Of a stretch of 64,000 nt of DNA, positions 24,688 to 33,851 are shown in pieces. Position 1 is the first letter of the stretch. Every line of letters starts with the position of its first letter. The notes under the pieces were generated by a model. The model ran no database searches and had not been told where the DNA came from. It worked only from the letters and a program-made list of their open reading frames with translations. The DNA is from Archaeoglobus profundus DSM 5631 (GTDB lineage Archaea; Halobacteriota; Archaeoglobi; Archaeoglobales; Archaeoglobaceae): assembly GCF_000025285.1 (NCBI RefSeq), contig NC_013741.1, positions 248,001-312,000 on the forward strand, in the 5' to 3' direction. The position numbers were made by a program, and so were the translations under genes.

Positions 24688-26268
24688 ATGAAGGTAAGTA
24701 TAATACTTCCAGCATACAACGAGGCTGAAAGGCTTGAGAATGCCGTTAAGACCGTTAAAGAGTATTTGGAGAGATTAGGATACGATTATGAGATAATAAT
24801 CGCTGAAGACGGATCGACCGATGGAACCGACAAGATTGCAAGAAAACTAGCTGAAAAAGATGAGAGAATAGTTCATCTGCATAGCGATGAAAGGCTGGGT
24901 AGAGGAAAGGCTTTAACGAATGCAATAAAACAAGCTAAAGGTGAAGTAGTAGCCTATCTCGATGTTGACCTTTCCACAGACATGGAGCACTTTAAAGAGC
25001 TCATAGAGGCAATATTAAACGGATATGACATTGCTACCGGATCTAGACTCATGAAGGAGAGTAGAGCAGAGAGACCATTCAAGAGGGATATCGCTTCAAG
25101 GGTCTACAACTTCCTTGTTAGATTCATGCTGGGTTCCAAGCTGAGAGATCACCAATGCGGTTTTAAAGCGTTTAAGAAGTCTTCTATACTTCCTTTGCTT
25201 GAAAAGGTTAAGGACAACCATTGGTTCTGGGATACAGAGTTGCTAGTTCTTGCTCAGAGGGAAGGCTTGAAGATAAAAGAAATTCCAGTTAGATGGAGGC
25301 AAGGCAGGGATACCAAAGTCAGGTTCAAGAGGGATGTAGTTTATATGTTCTCTCAAATACTGAGAATGTGGATAGAAAGCAGGAGATCAAAAAAATTTCT
25401 CGCAGCTTCAGTTTTTGTATCTGTATCGATAATCGTAGCCTTAGCATATTTTTCTGGATTTAGCCTTAAAAACTTGCTCAGTCTGAATCCCTTTTTTCTG
25501 GGAGTTGCGGGCCTTATATATTTGTTAACCTTCCTCGTAAGGGGTTACAGGTTCGAGTACATTCTGAAGAAGGTAGGTTTCGAAGTTCCTACTCTATTCT
25601 CAAGTGAGGGTGTGGCAATAAGCCAGATGGTAAATGTAGTTACGCCAGCGAGAATAGGTGATGTCGTAAGAGCTTATGTCTTCAAGCTCAAAGAAGTTCC
25701 CATCTCAAGCTGTATAAGCGCTCTAGCAGTTGAGAGAATATTTGATTTATTTGCAGTCGTTATTCTTTCTCTAATCTCAGCCGTGCTTTTGGGTAGTTTT
25801 GCTTACATGAGAGAAATTGTTTATGCAAGTGTCATTGGAATTACGATTGTTCTAGCTGTCTTACTGTTTTCGAAGATGGAGAACATCATAGGTAAGATGT
25901 CCAAAGAGGTCAAGGTAGCTTTGCACAGCGGTTTCCCCGTTTTGATGACTTTATCCATTTTAAACTGGTTGATGGATGTTGCAACATGTTACGTCATAGG
26001 ATTGCCCTTCAATGCGAACTTGTTCTCTGTAATGCTTGCAGTCGCAGTAGCCAACGTAGTTAAGGCTATTCCCATAACACCGGGAGGGATAGGGACGTAT
26101 GAGGCTGTTGTGACTGGTATACTTACGGCATTTGGATTGAGCTCATCAGATGCCTTTACAATAGCTCTGGTTGATCATACCCTAAAGAATCTCATAACCG
26201 TTGCACTTGGATATGTTTCGATAATTCACCTAAATGTGAAAATAAGGAAAATAAGAGAGATTGCTTAA
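24688..26268 (+). CDS. AglD-like GT2 glycosyltransferase with flippase-like membrane domain
   Basis: A 526-residue protein. Residues 1-225 are a GT2 dolichyl-phosphate-sugar synthase-like domain (VSIILPAYNEAERL, IAEDGSTDGTDKIA, AYLDVDLSTDMEHF, DHQCGFKAFKK). Residues 235-520 are the UPF0104/LPG-synthase-type transmembrane domain (ARIGDVVRAYVFK, VANVVKAIPITPGGIGTYEA). The same fusion occurs in haloarchaeal AglD, which adds the last sugar in S-layer N-glycosylation. The likely role is making a dolichol-linked sugar for surface glycoproteins such as the secreted proteins in this window. Confidence 0.87.
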   Translation: MKVSIILPAYNEAERLENAVKTVKEYLERLGYDYEIIIAEDGSTDGTDKIARKLAEKDERIVHLHSDERLGRGKALTNAIKQAKGEVVAYLDVDLSTDMEHFKELIEAILNGYDIATGSRLMKESRAERPFKRDIASRVYNFLVRFMLGSKLRDHQCGFKAFKKSSILPLLEKVKDNHWFWDTELLVLAQREGLKIKEIPVRWRQGRDTKVRFKRDVVYMFSQILRMWIESRRSKKFLAASVFVSVSIIVALAYFSGFSLKNLLSLNPFFLGVAGLIYLLTFLVRGYRFEYILKKVGFEVPTLFSSEGVAISQMVNVVTPARIGDVVRAYVFKLKEVPISSCISALAVERIFDLFAVVILSLISAVLLGSFAYMREIVYASVIGITIVLAVLLFSKMENIIGKMSKEVKVALHSGFPVLMTLSILNWLMDVATCYVIGLPFNANLFSVMLAVAVANVVKAIPITPGGIGTYEAVVTGILTAFGLSSSDAFTIALVDHTLKNLITVALGYVSIIHLNVKIRKIREIA

Positions 26269-27005
26269 AGAGATTCAAACCTCTTGGCACAAGCCTGAAT
26301 AGCGTCGATTATTCCAAACTCGACTCCCCTTTCCATAAGCTTGCACAATCCCTCAATAGTCGTCCCGGCTGGTGTTACAATCTTCTCAACGATCTCGTGA
26401 GGCTCGTAAGACTTCAAAAGCTCGACACCGCCTTCAAAGACTTGCAATGCTATTCTCTTGGCAATTTCGGAGTCGTAACCCAACCTCAAGCCCGAATAAA
26501 CGAATGCCTCGTAAATTTTAGGTATGAATGCCAGTGAACTTGCAAACGCTGTCAAATTATCAACATCCTTCTCCTCTCCTCTAAAAACATCTCCGAAACA
26601 GGAAAGAACTCTCTCAACGAGGTCGTTGTCTTCATCCACCAGCTTTGAGTAGTAAATTGAGAAACCCTTTCCGAATTCAGCTGAAAGCATTGTCATAGCC
26701 TTTACGGGTTTCTTTAAAACCATTTCAAGCTCTTTAAACGTCAAACCGGCTACGAAACTCACAGTTATCTTATCTTTAGGTATTTCGCTCAGAACTTCTT
26801 TGACGTGATCTTTTTTGACTGTTAACAGTGCAATGTCAGAATCTTGCACGGCCTTAGCGTTATCGCTCGTAATCTCGCATCCCAACTCCCTCAGGAAATC
26901 TATCTTTTCAGGGTTTCTCCTTGTAACAACGACATCGTACTTTTTAACGAGAGCCTTAGCCAATGCGCTACCCAGATTACCGCCACCTATAACAGCAATC
27001 TTCAT
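26265..27005 (-). CDS. proC: pyrroline-5-carboxylate reductase
   Basis: ProC reduces pyrroline-5-carboxylate to proline with NAD(P)H. The N-terminal MKIAVIGGGNLGSALAKAL is the Rossmann loop. VSFVAGLTFKELE and VKAMTMLSAEFGKGFSIYYS are in the expected places, and the C-terminal VTPAGTTIEGLCKLMERGV is the family signature. At 246 residues it is slightly shorter than bacterial enzymes. It overlaps the convergent glycosyltransferase by 4 bp and lies 4 bp after hemD in the same direction. Confidence 0.9.
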   Translation of the reverse strand: MKIAVIGGGNLGSALAKALVKKYDVVVTRRNPEKIDFLRELGCEITSDNAKAVQDSDIALLTVKKDHVKEVLSEIPKDKITVSFVAGLTFKELEMVLKKPVKAMTMLSAEFGKGFSIYYSKLVDEDNDLVERVLSCFGDVFRGEEKDVDNLTAFASSLAFIPKIYEAFVYSGLRLGYDSEIAKRIALQVFEGGVELLKSYEPHEIVEKIVTPAGTTIEGLCKLMERGVEFGIIDAIQACAKRFESL

Positions 27006-27009
27006 GCAA

Positions 27010-27705
27010 CTACGACTTTTGTTCTGTTTTTATACTTTTCAAGAGCTTCAAAATGCTGTCAAACGTCCACTCCTCCGGCATTAAAGCTTCAATTCCGTAT
27101 TTGCTAAGTTCCTCTCTTGTTGGAGGGCCTATGGCTATTACAATTTTATCCTTGAGCCTCTCGACGATGTCGATGCCGAGATGATCTGCAAGACCAAAGA
27201 AGCTTTTAACGGTCATCCTACTCGAAAAAACTATCACATCGAAGTCTAAATCATTCAAAAATTTCTTCTGCTTTTCACCCCACTCAAACTCTATGTCGTA
27301 GAGGATTACTTCATCAACATTTGGTAGGTTTAGCAGAATTGGATCTCCTCTATTGCTTCTAAGAATTGCTACTCTCTTGCCTTTAAGTTCGTCCTTGAAC
27401 TCCTCGTACAGTGTTGTAGAATCAAATCTCGTAGGAATCTTTGCATGTATTCCAGCCTTTCTTAACTCCTCAGCGGTCTTCTTACCTATAGCAATGACAT
27501 TTTCGTGCTTAATTCCCTTCTCAACGACAATTCTTGCAGCAGTTCTGCTCGTCACTATCAAAACGTCATAATTTCTCGGATCGAATTCGAAATTTCTCGG
27601 AACGATCTTTATAAACGGTATCGAAATTACATCAAAACCCTGCTTCTTAAACATATCAACAGTTTCACTTGCGACATGCTCAGGTCTAAGTATCGCGACC
27701 TTCAT
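27010..27705 (-). CDS. hemD: uroporphyrinogen-III synthase HemD
   Basis: HemD cyclises hydroxymethylbilane with D-ring inversion to uroporphyrinogen III, the precursor of sirohaem, haem and corrinoids. The family is weakly conserved. VLIVTSRTAARIVVEKG, VIAIGKKTAEELRKAGI, VIVFSSRMTVKSFF and IVIAIGPPTREELSKYGIEA show the two alternating domains with their T-S-x-x-A/G and G-x-x-T patterns. It is 231 residues long. It lies near the Ahb-type radical SAM gene, which fits the sirohaem-dependent haem route. Confidence 0.88.
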   Translation of the reverse strand: MKVAILRPEHVASETVDMFKKQGFDVISIPFIKIVPRNFEFDPRNYDVLIVTSRTAARIVVEKGIKHENVIAIGKKTAEELRKAGIHAKIPTRFDSTTLYEEFKDELKGKRVAILRSNRGDPILLNLPNVDEVILYDIEFEWGEKQKKFLNDLDFDVIVFSSRMTVKSFFGLADHLGIDIVERLKDKIVIAIGPPTREELSKYGIEALMPEEWTFDSILKLLKSIKTEQKS

Positions 27706-27739
27706 GAAAACACTTAACTCCCTTGTTAAACATTATGCC

Positions 27740-28459
27740 ATGCTCGTGAAGTTTGTCGGTGTTGGAACAGCTGTTAAAGGAATCCAGAGTTGCATCGTTT
27801 TGGAAGGAGAGAATACTAAAATTGCAGTTGACATCGGTGCTGGGAGCATTGCAAGGCTAGATTTTGATTTGGATGCAGTTCTGATAACTCACAATCACTC
27901 CGACCACAACTCCGACCTGATACCACTTCTAAAGGCCAGATGGCTCTTAGGCTACGAAAAGCTGGATATCTATGGTGTGAGAGGGACGAAAGCTTTTCTT
28001 GAGTCCGCTCTGGAAAGCTACGCCTACTTGAGGAGAAAGTTAAAATTTGATGTTCACGAGACTAGGTCATTCAAAGTTGGAGAGTTTGATGTTAAGGCTA
28101 TTCCAACAAAGCACTCCATTGAAAGCCAAGCTTACGTTGTAAGCGATGGAAACGTTACAATAGTTGTTAGTGGAGACACTTATCCGATCGAAGATGTTTT
28201 GAGTGTAGAGTGCGATTTGCTAATCCACGAGATGTCTCTACCATTCGGATACGAGACAAATGACCATACAACCCCCGAAAGCTTTGCAGACCTCTTGGAT
28301 GTCTGTAAAGCTAAGAAAATAGTGTTCGTTCACATGTATCCCATGGCTTTGGAAGTCAAGGATGAGATACTTAAATACTTGAGAAGACGTAAAGATTTGA
28401 GTTACTACATCGCGAGAGAGGGGGAGGTAATAAATACCGCATACCAACTGAAAGCATGA
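27740..28459 (+). CDS. MBL-fold metallohydrolase (RNase Z-like)
   Basis: A 239-residue metallo-beta-lactamase-fold hydrolase. The metal-binding signature LITHNHSDHNSD is near residue 53, followed by AIPTKHSIES, VSGDTYPIEDVL and a late VFVHMYPM with another metal ligand. It resembles the RNase Z/ElaC branch, but the tRNA-binding exosite is not evident, so the substrate is open. ATG 27740 is chosen as the family begins MLVKFVGVGTAVKG. Its TGA overlaps the next ATG (ATGA), coupling it to the ArsA-like gene. Confidence 0.82.
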   Translation: MLVKFVGVGTAVKGIQSCIVLEGENTKIAVDIGAGSIARLDFDLDAVLITHNHSDHNSDLIPLLKARWLLGYEKLDIYGVRGTKAFLESALESYAYLRRKLKFDVHETRSFKVGEFDVKAIPTKHSIESQAYVVSDGNVTIVVSGDTYPIEDVLSVECDLLIHEMSLPFGYETNDHTTPESFADLLDVCKAKKIVFVHMYPMALEVKDEILKYLRRRKDLSYYIAREGEVINTAYQLKA

Positions 28460-29604
28460 GGATAATTCTGTTTACCGGAAAGGGAGGAGTCGGAAAAACA
28501 ACAATAGCTTCCGCAACTGCCTTGAAAACAGCTAAGCTAGGCTATAGAACGCTGATAATATCAACAGATCCCGCTCACAGCTTATCCGATGCCTTTCAGA
28601 AGGAACTCAATCCGTATCCAACGGAGGTAACTGAAAACCTCTATGCGATGGAGGTAAACGTCGAATACGAGCTTGAGCGACATTGGAACGTCATAAAAGA
28701 ATATTTGACAATATTCTTTAAGTCACAGGGAATAGAGGATGTTGTCGCTGAAGAACTTGCAATATTTCCGGGCTTTGACGAACTTGCAAGCCTTCTTCAC
28801 CTACTAGAACATTACGAGAAGAGAGATTTCGACGTTATAATACTTGACTGTGCTCCAACTGGAGAAACGCTGAGGCTTTTGAGCGTTCCTGAAGTTGCGA
28901 GATGGTACATGAACAGATTCTTCGGAATAGAGAAGAAAATCTTGAAGCTTGTTAAACCTATAGCCGAACCCATAATAAATGTGCCTTTACCCTCCGAGGA
29001 AGTCCTAAATAAAATTCAGGAGCTTTACGTTAAGATTGGGAAGCTGAAAGAAATTCTTGAAAGTGACATAACTACTGTTAGGATCGTAATGAATCCTGAA
29101 AAGATGGTGATAAGAGAATCTGAAAGAGCATTCACGTACTTGAATTTGTTCGGTTACAGAGTTGACTGTGTTATTGTAAACAAGGTCTTTCCAGAGAGCG
29201 TCGGAGAATACTTCTCGAAATGGATAGAAATTCAGAGAAGCTATTTGAATGAGATTGCGGAAAGGTTTCCCATACCAATATTTAAAGTTCAATTTAAAGA
29301 CAAGGAGGTAGTCGGTAAAGAGCTTGAAAGCTTGGCTGAAGAAATATACGGTGAAAGAGATCCTACAGAAGTTTTCCACTATCACAAACCGATGGAAATC
29401 AAAAAGGAAGGCAATTATTTTGTTCTTTCAATAAATGTCCCCTTCATTGAAAAGAAAGACTTGAAACTTCTGAAGAGAGGAGAAGAGCTCATAGTAATTG
29501 CAAAGAACTGGAAGAGAATAGTATTTCTACCTCAATCCCTAGCCTTGAAGGATGTAATTAAAGCAGAGTTTAAAGATCAAAGATTGAACGTTTATTTCGC
29601 TTGA
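28456..29604 (+). CDS. arsA: ArsA/Get3-type ATPase with C-terminal HSP20-like domain
   Basis: A 382-residue P-loop ATPase of the ArsA/Get3 family. The deviant Walker A IILFTGKGGVGKTTIAS is at the N-terminus, switch I includes STDPAHSLSDAFQ, and LDCAPTGETLRLLSVPE is switch II. A C-terminal part (about 310-382; NYFVLSINVPFIEKKDLKL, GEELIVIAKNWKRIVFLP) is the ArsA-HSP20-like domain. No paired arsenite-binding cysteines are evident, so a membrane-protein-targeting (Get3-like) or metallochaperone role is as likely as arsenite transport. It overlaps its upstream neighbour by 4 bp. Confidence 0.88.
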   Translation: MRIILFTGKGGVGKTTIASATALKTAKLGYRTLIISTDPAHSLSDAFQKELNPYPTEVTENLYAMEVNVEYELERHWNVIKEYLTIFFKSQGIEDVVAEELAIFPGFDELASLLHLLEHYEKRDFDVIILDCAPTGETLRLLSVPEVARWYMNRFFGIEKKILKLVKPIAEPIINVPLPSEEVLNKIQELYVKIGKLKEILESDITTVRIVMNPEKMVIRESERAFTYLNLFGYRVDCVIVNKVFPESVGEYFSKWIEIQRSYLNEIAERFPIPIFKVQFKDKEVVGKELESLAEEIYGERDPTEVFHYHKPMEIKKEGNYFVLSINVPFIEKKDLKLLKRGEELIVIAKNWKRIVFLPQSLALKDVIKAEFKDQRLNVYFA

Positions 29605-29639
29605 GAAAAACAATTATTAACCTGTGTGGAACTCGATGC

Positions 29640-30776
29640 GTGATAAGTCTGAGCAAAATGGTTAAGGGAAAGGCGACAGTTTCAAGGGAAATTACCTATG
29701 ATAGAAGTGATGAGCATATCCCAAGGCGGCTTAGAGAGTTAAAGGAGAGCTTTAGACCAGTCGTAGTTTGGAACTTGACTGCAAAATGCAATTTGAAGTG
29801 TGTTCACTGCTATGCCCATGCCAATCAAAGGGAAGAGCTAGATACGGAAACAGCTGTAAGAGTCGTTAAAGAGTTAAACGAATTGGCTGTACTTGTACTC
29901 TTCAGCGGTGGTGAGCCTTTGCTCAGAAAAGATCTGTTTGAGATAGCTAGGTACTGTAAGGTTATAAAAGCTCTTTCGACGAATGGAACTCTCATAGATA
30001 ATAATACTGCAGAAATGCTGAAAAATGCCGGTTTTAGCTATGTCGGTATAAGCTTGGATGGATTGAAGGACGTTCACGACAGGTTTAGGGGCGTTGACGG
30101 TGCTTTTGAAAGAGCTGTTGAAGGTTTAAAGAGTGTAAAATCCGCTGGAATTTTGAGTGGTGTGAGGTTTACTCTTACAAAGTTCAACAGTGAAGAGGTT
30201 GAGGGCGTTTTGGATCTTTGCGAGGATTTAGGAGTTGAAAGGTTCTGCATGTATCATCTCGTTCCGTCTGGTAGAGCGGATTTCAGCATAGATGTGCCAA
30301 ACGATGTGAGAAGAAATGTGATTGACTACCTTTTTGAGAGAGCGTTTGAATTTGATGGTGAAATTTTAACTGTGGATAATCCCTGTGACGGAGTTTACTT
30401 CTGCTTGAAGCTTAGGGAGATCGATGAAGATTTGGCTTTCAAAGCTTACGAGTTCTTGAAGTACAGGGGTGGAGATAGAAGCGGTAGAAATCTTGTAAAC
30501 ATCGATCCATTTGGTGAAGTTCATCCAAACCAGTTCTGGTGGGATTATAGCTGTGGAAATGTGAAGGAGAGGAATTTCAAGGATATTTGGTTCAACGATC
30601 CCCTACTAAATGAACTTAGAGGTAAGTGGATATTGAAAGGAAGGTGCGGAAGATGTGCCTATAAGAGCGTCTGTGGAGGATTCAGGTTGAGGGCTATGAG
30701 GGCTGGAGATCTATGGGGTGAAGATCCAAGCTGTTATCTCAAGGATGATGAGATAGCGAAAAATGTTTTTGAGTGA
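29640..30776 (+). CDS. radical SAM/SPASM protein of the alternative haem pathway (AhbC/AhbD type)
   Basis: A 378-residue radical SAM enzyme. The cluster motif is CNLKCVHC near residue 51, followed by FSGGEPLLRKDLFEIA. The C-terminal SPASM region has CGNV, GRCGRCAYKSVCGG and a final DPSCYL. I set the start at GTG 29640 because it yields MISLSKMVKGKAT, matching the MI-x-x-SKL-x-x-G N-terminus of AhbC (12,18-didecarboxysirohaem deacetylase). hemD lies nearby. AhbC is my first choice, AhbD second. It closes a three-gene run with the MBL and ArsA-like genes. Confidence 0.8.
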   Translation: MISLSKMVKGKATVSREITYDRSDEHIPRRLRELKESFRPVVVWNLTAKCNLKCVHCYAHANQREELDTETAVRVVKELNELAVLVLFSGGEPLLRKDLFEIARYCKVIKALSTNGTLIDNNTAEMLKNAGFSYVGISLDGLKDVHDRFRGVDGAFERAVEGLKSVKSAGILSGVRFTLTKFNSEEVEGVLDLCEDLGVERFCMYHLVPSGRADFSIDVPNDVRRNVIDYLFERAFEFDGEILTVDNPCDGVYFCLKLREIDEDLAFKAYEFLKYRGGDRSGRNLVNIDPFGEVHPNQFWWDYSCGNVKERNFKDIWFNDPLLNELRGKWILKGRCGRCAYKSVCGGFRLRAMRAGDLWGEDPSCYLKDDEIAKNVFE

Positions 30777-30834
30777 TTTATAAAGTGTTTTGAAAAATAA
30801 CAGTCTTTAAATATCTCCTCCCGATTTGGATTTC

Positions 30835-32061
30835 ATGGAGGAGGAAGTTCCACTACCTGAAGTGAACATCGGAATGGTCGGTCACGTTGATCACGGTAAG
30901 ACCACTTTGGTTTATGCTTTAACTGGTGTTTGGGCTGACAGACACAGTGAGGAGTTGAAAAGGGGAATTACAATAAGGTTAGGTTACGCAGATGCTACCT
31001 TTAGAAAGTGTCCGATGTGTAACGAACCAGAAGCTTACACAACCGAGAGAATTTGCCCGATTCACGGTGTAAAAACCGAGATTTTGAGAACTGTCTCGTT
31101 TGTAGATGCTCCCGGACATGAAATGTTAATGGCTACGATGCTGAGCGGTGCTGCACTGATGGATGGAGCAGTTCTCGTCATTGCAGCCAACGAGAAATGT
31201 CCTCGTCCGCAAACCAAGGAACATCTAATGGCTTTGGAAATAATAGGAGTTGATAAAATAGTTATAGCCCAAAATAAGATTGATACGGTTAGCAAAGAGA
31301 GGGTTTTAGAGAATTACAGAGAAATCAAGGAGTTTGTAAAAGGTACGATTGCAGAAAACGCTCCTATAATACCCATATCCGCACAGCAGAGAATAAACAT
31401 TGATGCACTCATTCAGGCAATCGAGGAAACAATTCCAACCCCTGAGAGGGATTTGGATTCTCCACCTCTTATGCACATTGCAAGAAGCTTCGACGTAAAC
31501 AAACCGGGGACTAAGCCAGAAGACTTAGTAGGTGGTGTGGTAGGAGGATCTTTGGCGAGAGGAAGACTCAGAGTTGGAGATGAAATTGAAATTAGACCGG
31601 GTATAAAGGATGATAGGGGCAACTGGCAACCCCTCAGAACTGAGGTTGTGAGCATAATGGCCTCTGGAAGGTATGTTGAAGAGGCAACACCCGGAGGATT
31701 GATAGGAGTCGCTACGAAGCTCGATCCATTCCTTACAAAGAGTGACAAACTCGTAGGTAATGTTCTCGGATACCCAGAACACCTGCCAGATGTGTTAAGT
31801 GAGCTTACAATGGAGGTAAAGTTGCTTGAAAGGGTTGTAGGTCTTGAAGAGGATGTTGAGGTTGAAAAGATAAAGATGAATGAGGTGCTTATGCTTGTTG
31901 TTGGGACAGCTGTTACGGTGGCAACTGTAACGTCTGCAAGGGACGATATTGTTGAGGTTAAGCTTAAGAGACCTGTTTGTGCTGAGAAAGGTGACAGGGT
32001 TGCAATAAGTAGGAGAGTTGGTGGAAGGTGGAGGCTTATCGGAGCAGGAACGATAGTATGA
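30835..32061 (+). CDS. eif2g: translation initiation factor aIF2 subunit gamma
   Basis: The GTPase core of aIF2, which brings Met-tRNAi to the small subunit. G1 is [14 protein letters not shown], switch I includes [14 protein letters not shown]3 is DAPGH and G4 NKID. The zinc knuckle uses CPMC and ICPIHG, and the C-terminal beta domains include [18 protein letters not shown]. The product is about 408 residues. The ATG at 30835 sits about 25 bp after TTTAAATATC (30805-30814), so the mRNA is leaderless. The beta subunit is encoded at about 40.2 kb, and the alpha subunit is not in the window. Confidence 0.97.
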   Translation: MEEEVPLPEVNIGMVGHVDHGKTTLVYALTGVWADRHSEELKRGITIRLGYADATFRKCPMCNEPEAYTTERICPIHGVKTEILRTVSFVDAPGHEMLMATMLSGAALMDGAVLVIAANEKCPRPQTKEHLMALEIIGVDKIVIAQNKIDTVSKERVLENYREIKEFVKGTIAENAPIIPISAQQRINIDALIQAIEETIPTPERDLDSPPLMHIARSFDVNKPGTKPEDLVGGVVGGSLARGRLRVGDEIEIRPGIKDDRGNWQPLRTEVVSIMASGRYVEEATPGGLIGVATKLDPFLTKSDKLVGNVLGYPEHLPDVLSELTMEVKLLERVVGLEEDVEVEKIKMNEVLMLVVGTAVTVATVTSARDDIVEVKLKRPVCAEKGDRVAISRRVGGRWRLIGAGTIV

Positions 32062-32447
32062 GATGTGCAGTGATAGATACGAACGTGCTAATGTACTCCT
32101 ATCTCGAAAGAGTTGACATTTTTTCTCAACTTAGGGAGATGGGTTTTAAGAAGTTCTACGTTCCATCCAAGGTTGTAGAGGAACTGGAGAGATTGAAGAT
32201 TTCTTTAACTGGGAAGGAGAGACAAGCTTCTAAGTTCGCTCTGAGCTTGATAGAGAGGTACTGTGAGGTTGTAGATATTGAGGCAAGCGGAACGGATTTG
32301 GCTTTGATAGAGCTTGCGAGGTCAAAAAACTGCGTCTTAATAACAAACGACAAGAAGCTAAAGAAGATGGCAAAAGATTTGGGTATTCCTATCGGGTATC
32401 TAAGGGAACTTAAGAGGATTGAGATAGAAGACTTCTATGAGGAATGA
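32058..32447 (+). CDS. PIN-domain nuclease (FCF1/UPF0129-like)
   Basis: A 129-residue PIN domain. [13 protein letters not shown] carries the first catalytic Asp, VVEELERLK the Glu, and [19 protein letters not shown] the later Asp pair. The start overlaps the aIF2-gamma stop (ATGA). This pairing with aIF2 gamma is conserved in archaea and links it to ribosome biogenesis like eukaryotic Fcf1/Utp24, rather than to a toxin. It overlaps the convergent DUF429 gene by 38 bp, and no antitoxin gene is present. Confidence 0.85.
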   Translation: MRCAVIDTNVLMYSYLERVDIFSQLREMGFKKFYVPSKVVEELERLKISLTGKERQASKFALSLIERYCEVVDIEASGTDLALIELARSKNCVLITNDKKLKKMAKDLGIPIGYLRELKRIEIEDFYEE

Positions 32448-32943
32448 GAATGCACCCGTCTCTTCCGCAAATAACTTCCCCCTTACCTTCTAGGAACATC
32501 TTAACGGTTAAAGCTGATAAGATTGCGTCTATCTCGTTGTGATCGTCAGTTGGCGGAAAATCAATGTAATTTTTGAGAGCTTCCAAAATTTTAAATCTAC
32601 CTTCCTTTCTCTTTTTACTCCATTTCATCCCGAGGATCCAGCGAGTTGCGTAAGGGTAAACTTCAAAGACTTCAACATTTTTCTTTCTCAGCTCTTCAGC
32701 AATTCTAACTCCTATTTCGTGAATTCTTTTGAGAAAAATCGGTGGAATTATCCTTACCCCTATCTTGTGTAGCTCCCTTTCACACTCTCTGAAGAACCCT
32801 CTCTCGGGCATTGTCAGGGGTGCATCAATCCCAGCAAATTTGATCGGAAAATCTAATCTGAGTTCACCTAGGTAAACGACTTTGTTCTCCCTTATTACGG
32901 CCATGTGGCATCTTTTTAAGCCTACGTCTATTCCAGCAATCAC
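32410..32943 (-). CDS. DUF429 family protein
   Basis: A 177-residue protein with a ribonuclease-H-like fold typical of DUF429. It starts MIAGIDVGLKRCHMAVI (first acidic residue), then FAGIDAPLTMP, FEVYPYATRWIL and a final DDHNEIDAILSALTVKMFL. Activity is unproven in the family. It starts with GTG overlapping the stop of the HD gene (GTGA), so the two are translationally coupled. Confidence 0.85.
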   Translation of the reverse strand: MIAGIDVGLKRCHMAVIRENKVVYLGELRLDFPIKFAGIDAPLTMPERGFFRECERELHKIGVRIIPPIFLKRIHEIGVRIAEELRKKNVEVFEVYPYATRWILGMKWSKKRKEGRFKILEALKNYIDFPPTDDHNEIDAILSALTVKMFLEGKGEVICGRDGCILIPHRSLLSQSS

Positions 32944-33467
32944 AGTTTCAACTCCTCTTTAAGCTTCAAAGCCCTTTCTATCGTTCTCTCTGTGAACCAA
33001 GCAGTCTCAGGATACTTCTTTTTAAGTTCTTCCAATCTCTTCATAAACTCATCAAACGTAACCTCTCTGTCACCCTTAACGAGGTTGTCTGCCATGCATA
33101 CTATCTTTTCCTCTATCGTTTCAGGCATGAAATCTCTTTCAACATTTATTCCCAAATTCTTAGCTTCTTCTTTGGTTATTCCGCATAAGAAGTGTCTTTC
33201 GGCAATTCTAACAACTTTTTCATCAAACCCCTCCTTTCGCAATATTTCACCTGTGTAAACGAAGTGTTCTATTCCATGAGTTATCGCTCTCCCGATGTCG
33301 TGCAAGAGAGCTCCGAGTTTTAAAGCTTCAAAATCTATATCGTATTTGTCTTTCAATTTGTTTGCGATTTTTAGAGCAACTTCTGCAACCTTTAAGCAAT
33401 GCCTCCTAACGTTTTCGGGTAAGCTGTACTTATCCCAAATCTTGAGCACAATATCTGGAACATCCAT
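32940..33467 (-). CDS. HD-domain phosphohydrolase (TIGR00295 type)
   Basis: A 175-residue HD hydrolase. RRHCLKVAEVALKIANKL gives the first His, LGALLHDIGRAITHGIEH the HD pair and a further His, and CMADNLVKGDREV the last Asp. The family acts on nucleotides or related phosphates. ATG 33467 is chosen because the family begins at the helix VPDIVLKIWDKYSLP. Upstream codons enter the promoter of the divergent aIF1 gene. Confidence 0.85.
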   Translation of the reverse strand: MDVPDIVLKIWDKYSLPENVRRHCLKVAEVALKIANKLKDKYDIDFEALKLGALLHDIGRAITHGIEHFVYTGEILRKEGFDEKVVRIAERHFLCGITKEEAKNLGINVERDFMPETIEEKIVCMADNLVKGDREVTFDEFMKRLEELKKKYPETAWFTERTIERALKLKEELKL

Positions 33468-33544
33468 GCCAGTCGAAACCACCGAAAACTTAAAATTGTT
33501 GTTGCATGAGGATGTATAAAAGGTAGAGGGGGTATAGGCGGAAA

Positions 33545-33850
33545 ATGAGCGACATATGTCCGATTTGTGGTTTGCCAAAGGATCTCTGCGTGTGTGAAGA
33601 GGTAGCGAAGGAGCAGCAACAGATCGTGATAAAAGTAGTCAAAAGAAGGTACGGGAAGGAAGTGACGGTAATAGAGGGGATAGACGGATCACAGATAAAT
33701 CTTGAAGAACTGGCTAAATTCCTGAAAACAAAGTTAGCTTGTGGCGGAACTGTGAAAAACGGAGTCATAGAGCTTCAAGGAAACCATGTAGCAAGGGTTA
33801 AGGAGTTGCTGATAAAGAAGGGATTCAATCCAGATCAGATAAAAGCCTAG
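33545..33850 (+). CDS. translation initiation factor aIF1 (SUI1)
   Basis: Archaeal aIF1, 101 residues, which guards start-codon selection on the small subunit. The N-terminal [14 protein letters not shown] is a zinc-binding extension. The SUI1 core follows: [38 protein letters not shown] and [19 protein letters not shown] box (ATGTATAAAAGG, near 33512-33523) lies about 28 bp before the ATG. Confidence 0.95.
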   Translation: MSDICPICGLPKDLCVCEEVAKEQQQIVIKVVKRRYGKEVTVIEGIDGSQINLEELAKFLKTKLACGGTVKNGVIELQGNHVARVKELLIKKGFNPDQIKA

Positions 33851-33851
33851 T

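Noticed and set aside
32058-32447. PIN-domain gene as a VapC toxin
   Set aside because: There is no antitoxin partner, and it overlaps aIF2 gamma in the layout known for the Fcf1-like ribosome-biogenesis protein.
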